Shown here: positions 1 to 5,213 of the stretch, piece after piece
Layout: the number at the start of each line of letters is the position of its first letter
Numbering within the stretch: the first letter of the stretch is position 1
From: Niastella sp.
GTDB lineage: Bacteria > Bacteroidota > Bacteroidia > Chitinophagales > Chitinophagaceae
NCBI GenBank assembly: GCA_021154515.1
Contig: JAJKIL010000133.1
Coordinates: 1-5,213 of the forward strand
Direction: 5' to 3'
Length of the DNA stretch: 5,213 nt
The notes under the pieces: generated by a model
Databases searched by the model: none
Told to the model about the DNA's origin: nothing
The model's input: only the letters and a program-made list of their open reading frames with translations
Position numbers and translations under genes: made by a program

Positions 1-3000
1 CCGCTGATGCCATTTTCAAAAAAGCGTTTACCATCTTTTAAAACGTCTTCCGAAATATTACCCAGGTTGAAATACAGTTCACCACCTGAGCTGCCGGGAT
101 TCTTGATATAAGGGTCCTGTAACCAGAACTCGATGAACTCCACGTTGCCGGTTTCAAAGTCAACCTGGTCAAGACCGCGCATAATACCACCCCAGCGTTT
201 CCTGGGATTTAATAACCGGCCGTTGGCGTCCACGCTTCCCGCACGGGCATCAAAGTTATATGGGCCTCTTTCGGTAGGGTAGTAGGCCATATCGAAAGTA
301 ACCAGGCTTCCCTGACCCAGGTCGATATTTTGTTTTTTCGGGTAGAGGTCTTTCACATTCACCGAACGAACGCGGGGATCGTCCAGCAACTTTTTATCGC
401 TGATGGGGTTATCAGGGCTTGTTTTGTCCTGCAACACCGGTTCAATGTTATACCAGGCCAGTTTGGCGCGGTTAAAACCATAATCCACGGTGTCGCGCAT
501 GGTAGCTTCGGGGAACAGGCCATTGCCGGCAGGGGTTGAAGAAAGGCCCCAGCTCACCAACGGAAAGCGCAGGTCAATTGCATTGCGCGCGCCTTCAAAG
601 TCATCGATGAATACCTGGCTTCCGCTGCCCTTACCAATTTGCGGCGGGTGGCCCGGTTTCAGGTAGGCCGCTTCACCATACGCGGTAACGGTACTCATTT
701 CAGTGGTATGATAGAAAGGAAGTTTATCTAACCAGCTGGTAAGGCGGGGCGCCTGCGTCATGTAGTTGAAGTCCACGCCGTACATGGTGTTACGAATAGG
801 ATCTTCATTGTAACTGGTTTTGGAAAAGAATGGGCGTTCACCCAACCTTACCAATGAGGCGCCGATCGATAATTGTTCCCTGGCCGTTTGTTTGGCCATA
901 TAGTCGAGCCGCAGTCCCATAAAGTTTCGCTGCTGAATGCCATACCCGGCATTGTTCTCAAACTGCACATTTACGGGCAGGCCTGCATTCAGAATGGCCT
1001 GGTTAAGGATCTTCACCGTACCCAGGTTATAGTCAACCGTATAATCCACATTCTCTTTAAGCACCTGTCCGCCGGCGGTTACACTTACCGAACCCTGCGG
1101 CACATTAAAGGCGCCCAGTGAAATTTCGGAATTGCTTGATCCCTTTGCATAACCGCTGATGACATACCGGTCGAGGTTGGCGTAGGTTTTAGCTATTTCC
1201 TTGATGGTATCGTATAGTGGAAGGAACTCATATTTGGCTTTTATGTCTGCCGGACTGTTACGGAAGGCTACGGAATCAAGGTCGTGACCGAACGGTTCCA
1301 AAAAAGGAAAGATGATGCGCGCCTGTTGCGATTGAATGGTAAAACCTTCCAGGTAATCGAACACCCCATCGGGGAGGGGGTCGTTGTGTGCATTTAACCG
1401 GTCGAGGTTTAACAGGGTAAGCAATGGCACCCCGGGATTATCCCCTTCGGGTAAAAAGCGCTTCTGGCCTAAACTTGGTTCTTCGTATAAAACGTTCAGT
1501 TTAAAATCTGCTGCCTGTACACCTGATAAATAGCTTCCGTCTTTTGTTTTAAGGGTGTACACGTTTTTCATCATCAGGTTCCAGATCGGCAGGTTGGTAC
1601 GTTGCGAAGTGGCTTTCAATAATTTCAGGAACAACACTTTTTGCGTACCGGCCCCGCTAACGGAGGTATCGGGTGGCACATCCTGCGAAAATTCACCTAC
1701 CTGGTAAATGCGTCCATTATAGCTGTATTGATAAGCCACGCCCAATACCTCGTCTGGTTGCAATGGCTGATTAACAGAGATAAAGCCAACCTGCGGATTG
1801 AAGGAGAAATCACTTGGATTTAATTTCCGCGCAAATGTTTTTTCAAAATCCTGTACCGGGTTCAACCCCATCGATTGTAACTTACTGGTAATGGCCGATG
1901 AGTTGCGGCTGCTGGGATCTCTTATGATATCGCGAAACAGCGTGTTGGCATCGTTGTTGGGAAGGGCATTAGGGTTGCCTGTGCCGGGACGGTAGTAAGG
2001 ATTGGGCTCACCCAGGTCCATCAGGCCTACCACATCCCGGGTTTCGGTGGTGGACCCGTTCCGGTTGGTTACCCAAACTTCCACCCGCATGATCTGCACC
2101 TGCGAGCTCACTATGGGCAGCTTCGACATGGCTTTGTTGTAGTTCTGGCGGAAGTACTGAGCTAACAGGAAGTGGCGGTTCTCCTCATAATCGTTGGCCT
2201 TGAACTCAAAATAAGTATTGGCCGACCCGCCCTGTAAACCCAGCGATTGTTTTTGTGATCGCTGGTTGGCGAGCACACCGGTGATGAACAGTTTCCCGAA
2301 CTGCAGCTGGGTTTTTATCCCGAACAGTTGTTGGGCGCCGGGAATCAGCGTTCCTTTTGACGAGAAGGAAATATTACCCGCCTCGATCTTTTTTATGATC
2401 TCGTCATCGCTGCCGGTATAGTCGAGTTTGAGCTGGTTGTCGAAGTCGAAATTGGCCAGGGTGTTGTAGCTGATGGGCAATTTTAGCTTATCGCCGATAT
2501 TACCGATCACACTGAGGTTGGCGTTCATATCAAAATCGAACCCACCGTTTCGACGGGCCCGCTCGGGCAGGGCCGGGTTTTTGATATTCTGACCCTGGTA
2601 GCCGGCGATGATGTTCACCTCTCCCTGGGGTTTGATCTCAATTTTGCCATTCCCGAAAATGCGATTGAACAGGTTATCTGTCATCGACATTTTTGGTTTC
2701 AGCATTTTTCGGTTGAGATCATTGAGAATATTCGATCTTTTCTTAAAGTAATCATTTTCCTGTTTACTGCCCATTAACTTCATGAACTCATCAAAAGTGA
2801 GGTAGGTAGGCTTCCGGTAATAGAAGTCGCCTATTTTTTCAATGATGTAGTACTGCTTTGTTTTGGGATCGTAAACTATGGAATCCTGGATATTAGCCGG
2901 GTCTTTGAGGCCCATGGAATTCCGCTGAGGAAAGGTAAAGTAATCGCCCCGCCGGTCGTGCAGGGGATACTTCAGTGTATCAATAGCTGATGTTTGCTTT

Positions 3001-3107
3001 CTGCTGGTATCCTGGAATGGAGCATAGAAAGCCCTTGCGGTTGAACTCAACCCAACACAAGCAGCTATTAACACAATGGTTAATCGGTTTCTGTATGAGC
3101 GTAACAA
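1..3107 (-). CDS. sprA: SprA/Sov, type IX secretion outer-membrane translocon (N-terminal part, 3' end outside window)
   Basis: This uninterrupted frame of 1035 codons plus two bases runs off the left edge, so only the N-terminal part is present; SprA proteins are usually about 2,400 residues. SprA forms the giant outer-membrane beta-barrel through which type IX secretion substrates, including gliding adhesins, leave the periplasm. The frame has no ATG near its 5' end. An in-frame TAG lies at 3114-3116, and the TTG at 3105-3107 gives a convincing signal peptide: basic residues (R3, R6, R8), a hydrophobic core at about 9-20, and an A-R-A cleavage site after residue 26. Family-like motifs include RVEVWVTNR (341-349), then a DLGE segment, and FIDDFEG (833-839). 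Long stretches of alternating polar and hydrophobic residues fit beta-strands. It begins 44 nt after the ruvA stop with no clear promoter between, so co-transcription with ruvA is likely. The identification is firm; the TTG start is probable, with a GTG 11 codons downstream as a poorer alternative because it would cut into the signal peptide. Confidence 0.95.
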   Translation of the reverse strand, partial: MLRSYRNRLTIVLIAACVGLSSTARAFYAPFQDTSRKQTSAIDTLKYPLHDRRGDYFTFPQRNSMGLKDPANIQDSIVYDPKTKQYYIIEKIGDFYYRKPTYLTFDEFMKLMGSKQENDYFKKRSNILNDLNRKMLKPKMSMTDNLFNRIFGNGKIEIKPQGEVNIIAGYQGQNIKNPALPERARRNGGFDFDMNANLSVIGNIGDKLKLPISYNTLANFDFDNQLKLDYTGSDDEIIKKIEAGNISFSSKGTLIPGAQQLFGIKTQLQFGKLFITGVLANQRSQKQSLGLQGGSANTYFEFKANDYEENRHFLLAQYFRQNYNKAMSKLPIVSSQVQIMRVEVWVTNRNGSTTETRDVVGLMDLGEPNPYYRPGTGNPNALPNNDANTLFRDIIRDPSSRNSSAITSKLQSMGLNPVQDFEKTFARKLNPSDFSFNPQVGFISVNQPLQPDEVLGVAYQYSYNGRIYQVGEFSQDVPPDTSVSGAGTQKVLFLKLLKATSQRTNLPIWNLMMKNVYTLKTKDGSYLSGVQAADFKLNVLYEEPSLGQKRFLPEGDNPGVPLLTLLNLDRLNAHNDPLPDGVFDYLEGFTIQSQQARIIFPFLEPFGHDLDSVAFRNSPADIKAKYEFLPLYDTIKEIAKTYANLDRYVISGYAKGSSNSEISLGAFNVPQGSVSVTAGGQVLKENVDYTVDYNLGTVKILNQAILNAGLPVNVQFENNAGYGIQQRNFMGLRLDYMAKQTAREQLSIGASLVRLGERPFFSKTSYNEDPIRNTMYGVDFNYMTQAPRLTSWLDKLPFYHTTEMSTVTAYGEAAYLKPGHPPQIGKGSGSQVFIDDFEGARNAIDLRFPLVSWGLSSTPAGNGLFPEATMRDTVDYGFNRAKLAWYNIEPVLQDKTSPDNPISDKKLLDDPRVRSVNVKDLYPKKQNIDLGQGSLVTFDMAYYPTERGPYNFDARAGSVDANGRLLNPRKRWGGIMRGLDQVDFETGNVEFIEFWLQDPYIKNPGSSGGELYFNLGNISEDVLKDGKRFFENGIS

Positions 3108-3151
3108 TCTTCTCTAAAGAATTAGTTAGGTAGAGTTCCAGTCCGATAGGC

Positions 3152-3736
3152 TTATATTGTTTTTAGAGCTTTCTTAATTATTTCTTCAACTGCACTGAGA
3201 GAAGGTTCCGCTTTTACAACGCGTTGTACTGCCTGTTCGGCTGAAGACCGGGCAATCCCCAGTGCAATCAGGGCATTTAACGCGTCCTGTTCCAGCGTAT
3301 TGTTAACCAAAGGTGAAATATTTAAACCTGGTTTGGTTTTGCTAAGTTTGTCCCTCAGTTCCAATACGATACGCTCGGCCGATTTCTTCCCAATGCCCTT
3401 TATTGACTCCAATAGTTTGGTATTCCCCTGCACAATGGCGTGTGAAAGCTCTTCGGGTTTCAGGGAAGACAGCATCATTCGGGCGGTAGCTGCACCCACC
3501 CCGGATACGCTTAGCAACTGCAGAAATAACTCTTTCTCTGCCACATCGAAGAAACCATAGAGGGTATGCGCATCTTCTTTAATGTGCAAGTGCGTATACA
3601 ACAGTCCTTTGTCGAGCGACTGGATATGTGAATAGGTATTCAGACTTATATGCAGCTCATAGCCTACACCGTTGGCCTCTATATGCACAACGGCTGGTGT
3701 TTTTAGAACATACTGTCCTCTTACAAATGCGATCAT
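3152..3736 (-). CDS. ruvA: Holliday junction branch-migration complex subunit RuvA
   Basis: This 194-residue protein has close to the usual RuvA length (about 190-205). RuvA binds four-way Holliday junctions as a tetramer and loads the RuvB hexameric motor for branch migration in recombinational repair; it is cytoplasmic. Three domains can be followed. An N-terminal OB-fold (about 1-64) opens with the typical MIAFVRG and carries the acidic-pin pair E54-D55 in IKEDAHTLYGF. A domain with two helix-hairpin-helix motifs follows, SGVGAATA (78-85) and KGIGKKSAERI (113-123). After a linker (about 132-147) comes the small C-terminal helical domain (about 148-194), which contacts RuvB in known homologues. 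The ATG start matches the family N-terminus. It lies 44 nt upstream of sprA on the same strand, a neighbour order I recall from other Bacteroidota. No ruvB or ruvC is in the window. Nothing appears truncated or missing. Confidence 0.97.
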   Translation of the reverse strand: MIAFVRGQYVLKTPAVVHIEANGVGYELHISLNTYSHIQSLDKGLLYTHLHIKEDAHTLYGFFDVAEKELFLQLLSVSGVGAATARMMLSSLKPEELSHAIVQGNTKLLESIKGIGKKSAERIVLELRDKLSKTKPGLNISPLVNNTLEQDALNALIALGIARSSAEQAVQRVVKAEPSLSAVEEIIKKALKTI

Positions 3737-3868
3737 AGGACGAAAATAACGGATTCTGGTTGATAGTTTGCCGAATGTGCCGATTTCATAATTCGGCCGG
3801 TTTTCATATAACTTTTACTTAATGAGAACGTTATAGTAAGGTCAGAAATAATGCCAGAAAAAGCAGCA
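3737..3868. other. non-coding 5' region upstream of ruvA, no gene seen
   Basis: This is the ruvA-proximal third of the 381-nt divergent intergenic region between ruvA and fabH. No credible reading frame, tRNA or conserved RNA motif is visible. The stretch around 3800-3845 is AT-rich and includes a small inverted repeat, TATAAC (3807-3812) with GTTATA (3830-3835), separated by 17 nt. That could be an operator or chance; nothing else supports a function. Signals for ruvA transcription should lie here. Confidence 0.6.
3741..3748 (-). promoter_or_regulatory. possible -7 promoter element of ruvA(-sprA)
   Basis: Read on the minus strand this is TATTTTCG, one mismatch from the Bacteroidota -7 consensus TAnnTTTG. 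Only four bases separate it from the ruvA ATG, so if it is used the transcript would start at or next to the start codon (leaderless or nearly so). No TTTG/TTG -33 element appears at the expected 19-21 bp spacing; a TTCG lies about 23 bp upstream. AT-rich sequence makes chance matches common, so this is a weak call. Confidence 0.3.
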
Positions 3869-3882
3869 GGCAAAGGGCAAAG
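3869..3882. repeat. two tandem copies of the heptamer GGCAAAG
   Basis: GGCAAAG occurs at 3869-3875 and again, identical and adjacent, at 3876-3882. On its own this is minor. It has the same 7-bp period as the array starting 13 bp further on, and GGCAA recurs inside that array, so it may be a diverged outer end of it. Confidence 0.6.
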
Positions 3883-3895
3883 GTTTGCGTCGCGG

Positions 3896-4000
3896 CAACC
3901 CTAACTCAGAACCCGAAACTCTGAACCGGTAACAGGCAAACCGGCAACCGGTAACTGGCAACCGGTAACCATTCACGATTCACGATTGACGATTGACGGC
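3896..4000. repeat. degenerate heptad tandem array upstream of fabH
   Basis: About 15 consecutive units of nominal 7 bp fill these 105 bp. An A-C dinucleotide (AAC, later CAC then GAC) ends at 3899, 3905, 3912, 3919, 3926, 3933, 3941, 3948, 3955, 3962, 3969, 3976, 3983, 3990 and 3997. Spacings are 7 bp except one of 6 and one of 8. The remaining bases change along the array: AACTCAG/AACCCGA/AACTCTG units first, then CAACCGG/TAACTGG units (GGCAACCGGTAAC repeats at 3943-3955 and 3957-3969), then two ATTCACG followed by two ATTGACG (3971-3998). The array is non-coding in context and lies 118 bp upstream of the fabH start. A dispersed intergenic repeat family is the likeliest explanation; a role in regulation is not shown by the sequence. 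Confidence 0.85.
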
Positions 4001-4021
4001 TCCCCTTTAGGGGGCTGGGGG
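3999..4021. other. C-run/G-run mini-hairpin with paired G5 tracts
   Basis: A CCCC run (4002-4005) is followed after TTTA by G5 (4010-4014), then CT and a second G5 (4017-4021). The C run can pair with the first G tract, with flanking T-A and G-T pairs, giving a short GC-rich stem with a very small loop. It abuts the heptad array directly and ends 16 bp before the fabH -7 element, so it covers the place where a -33 element would be expected. Similar CCCC-TTTA-GGGGG-CT-GGGGG strings are, to my recollection, common intergenic sequences in Bacteroidota, so it is probably part of a dispersed repeat. Function is unknown. Confidence 0.55.
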
Positions 4022-4037
4022 ATAACCTGCTTTATCC

Positions 4038-4045
4038 TATCTTTG
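4038..4045 (+). promoter_or_regulatory. -7 promoter element of fabH (TATCTTTG)
   Basis: TATCTTTG matches the Bacteroidota sigma factor -7 consensus TAnnTTTG exactly. Transcription would start roughly at 4050-4054, leaving a leader of about 65 nt before the fabH ATG at 4118. The expected -33 TTTG at about 4014-4019 is absent; the G-rich element lies there instead. The promoter is therefore inferred from the -7 box, its orientation and its distance to the gene. Confidence 0.55.
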
Positions 4046-4117
4046 CCAGCTTATTTACTCATTGATAGTGATTTTGTTCTTGAAAATAATTCAATATCAA
4101 ACTTGTATAAAAGTAGC

Positions 4118-5107
4118 ATGACGCAAAAAATTACTGCCGCCATCACAGCTGTTGGTGGTTTTGTTCCGGAAGACAAGCTGACTAATGCAGATTTAGAAAA
4201 GATAGTAGATACCAACGACGAATGGATCCGGAGCCGTACCGGGATTGAAGAAAGACGAATTTTAAAAGGACAGAAAGGTACTTCAGACCTCCTGGCCCCC
4301 GCAGTTGAACAGCTCCTGAAGAAAAGAGGCATAAGCCCCCTTGAAATTGATGCCCTGGTAGTTGGAACGGTTACCCCCGATATGATGTTCCCTTCAACCG
4401 CTAACCTGGTATGCCACAAAGCCGGTCTTAAAAATGCCTGGGGTTTTGACATGCTGGCCGCCTGCAGCGGCTTTTTGTATGCCCTTACTACCGGCGCCGC
4501 ATTGATTGAAAGCGGCCGGTGTAAGAAAGTGATTGTAGCCGGTGGCGATAAAATGAGTTCCATTGTAGATTACAGCGATCGTACTACCTGCATCATCTTT
4601 GGCGATGGCGGTGCGGCCGTATTGCTGGAAGCCAATACCGAAGGGTACGGTGTACAGGATAGCATCCTGAGAAGCGATGGGGCCGGCTGTGCGCACCTGC
4701 ACATGAAAGCAGGCGGTTCATTACGCCCCGCTACTGCTGAAACAGTTGCCAATAAAGAACACTTCATTTACCAGGAAGGACAGCCCGTATTCAAGGCAGC
4801 CGTAAAAGGTATGGCCGATGTAAGCGCTGAACTGCTGGAAAGAAATAACCTCACCGGTGATGATATCGCCTGGCTGGTTCCACACCAGGCCAACAAACGC
4901 ATCATCGATGCTACGGCCGATCGTATTGGTTTGAGTCACGATAAAGTAATGCTGAATATTCAACGATATGGCAATACCACGGCCGGCACCATTCCGCTGT
5001 GTCTGTGGGACTGGGAAAGTCAACTGAAAAAAGGCGACAACATTGTGATTGCAGCTTTTGGCGGTGGCTTTACCTGGGGTGCTACGCTGATTAAGTGGGG
5101 ATACTAG
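4118..5107 (+). CDS. fabH: beta-ketoacyl-[acyl-carrier-protein] synthase III (FabH)
   Basis: The 329-residue product is slightly longer than the roughly 317 residues of E. coli FabH. FabH condenses an acyl-CoA primer with malonyl-ACP, the first step of type II fatty-acid synthesis in the cytoplasm. The catalytic triad is complete: C116 in MLAACSGF, H256 in VPHQAN and N286 in YGNTTAG. Other family landmarks are NDEWI-RSRTGIEERR (33-47), the FGDGGAAV loop (161-168) and the C-terminal GGGFTWGA (315-322). F91 before Pro aligns with the E. coli F87 that lines the primer pocket; this alone does not settle acetyl versus branched primer choice. The ATG at 4118 is chosen because MTQKITAAITAVGGFVPE fits the family N-terminus. 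The frame stays open upstream to a TTG at 3986, but that extension is translated from the intergenic repeat and promoter. An A-rich stretch, not a strong Shine-Dalgarno, precedes the ATG. The gene stands alone here, transcribed divergently from ruvA. Confidence 0.97.
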   Translation: MTQKITAAITAVGGFVPEDKLTNADLEKIVDTNDEWIRSRTGIEERRILKGQKGTSDLLAPAVEQLLKKRGISPLEIDALVVGTVTPDMMFPSTANLVCHKAGLKNAWGFDMLAACSGFLYALTTGAALIESGRCKKVIVAGGDKMSSIVDYSDRTTCIIFGDGGAAVLLEANTEGYGVQDSILRSDGAGCAHLHMKAGGSLRPATAETVANKEHFIYQEGQPVFKAAVKGMADVSAELLERNNLTGDDIAWLVPHQANKRIIDATADRIGLSHDKVMLNIQRYGNTTAGTIPLCLWDWESQLKKGDNIVIAAFGGGFTWGATLIKWGY

Positions 5108-5110
5108 TCG

Positions 5111-5213
5111 TCAATGGTGAATGGTCAATGGTGAATAACTCGCGATTCTCTCAATTTCGAACTAACTAGGAAACTCAAAATTGAGAAATCCATTCACCAT
5201 TGGTCATTGACCA
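5111..5213. repeat. large imperfect inverted repeat/hairpin downstream of fabH (cut by window edge)
   Basis: Starting 3 nt after the fabH stop, the left arm is a heptamer tandem: TCAATGG, TGAATGG, TCAATGG, TGAATAA (5111-5138). The right arm (5192-5213) is its approximate reverse complement: 5115-5136 against 5192-5213 gives 19 Watson-Crick pairs, two G-T pairs and one mismatch over 22 positions. Between them a second stem forms, TCTCAATTT (5149-5157) with AAATTGAGA (5178-5186), extendable to 5144/5190 with one bulged C, around a 20-nt loop. No T-run follows the inner stem, so it is not a textbook intrinsic terminator, although it could stop or stabilise the fabH transcript. The words match those at the end of the upstream array (ATTCAC, ATTGAC). 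The repeat may continue past 5213. Confidence 0.8.

Noticed and set aside
330..2421. Five plus-strand open frames of 60-82 codons (330-539, 873-1121, 1641-1823, 1798-1995, 2218-2421).
   Set aside because: All lie opposite the continuous sprA frame, and their translations show no recognisable domain; they are antisense shadows.
3807..3835. Operator-like inverted repeat TATAAC/GTTATA.
   Set aside because: Six-base AT-rich arms with a 17-nt gap are easily found by chance and no regulator gene is nearby.
3896..4000. CRISPR array.
   Set aside because: Units are 7 bp with no conserved 24-40 bp repeat or unique spacers, and no cas gene is present.
3986..4117. A 44-residue N-terminal extension of FabH from a TTG start, with a hydrophobic stretch resembling a membrane segment.
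   Set aside because: It begins inside the ATTGACG heptamers and reads through the G-rich hairpin and the -7 box; FabH is cytoplasmic and the family N-terminus fits the ATG at 4118.
4051..5023. Minus-strand open frames up to 170 codons opposite fabH, and one plus-strand frame at 3300-3560 opposite ruvA.
   Set aside because: They overlap fully conserved genes with complete catalytic or DNA-binding motifs, overlap each other, and have no family resemblance.
5149..5186. Intrinsic terminator of fabH.
   Set aside because: The stem is AT-rich with a 20-nt loop and no T-run after it; it is kept as an inverted repeat only.

Overview
The window looks like a chromosomal segment of a Bacteroidota bacterium. 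The evidence is a long SprA-type gene (the outer-membrane pore of the type IX secretion system, which is confined to this phylum), the ruvA-sprA gene order, and a TAnnTTTG-type promoter element in front of fabH. The moderate GC content and short-word intergenic repeats suggest the Chitinophagaceae (Niastella/Chitinophaga-like), but this family-level placement is an inference.

Layout. Positions 1-3107 (minus strand) hold the N-terminal 1035 codons of sprA, open at the left edge of the window. After a 44-nt gap, ruvA (Holliday-junction branch-migration subunit) lies at 3152-3736 on the same strand, upstream of sprA and probably co-transcribed with it. A 381-nt divergent intergenic region (3737-4117) separates ruvA from fabH (beta-ketoacyl-ACP synthase III, 4118-5107, plus strand). 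The right edge (5108-5213) is non-coding.

The three genes are typical and intact as far as visible: one secretion/gliding component, one recombination protein and one fatty-acid initiation enzyme. They share no pathway. The ruvA-sprA pairing is a positional association with no obvious functional link.

The unusual material is intergenic. Upstream of fabH, 3896-4000 is a degenerate array with 7-bp periodicity: an A-C dinucleotide anchor recurs 15 times, almost always exactly 7 bp apart, while the other bases drift from AACCGG-like to ATTCACG/ATTGACG units. Downstream of fabH, 5111-5213 uses the same words (TCAATGG, TGAATGG and their complements) as two inverted heptamer arms around a second AT-rich stem. 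It folds on paper into a long imperfect hairpin cut by the window edge. A G-rich mini-hairpin lies between the upstream array and the fabH promoter. I see no protein-coding novel system, CRISPR array, tRNA, rRNA or transposase. The heptad repeat family flanking fabH is the best candidate for something under-described.
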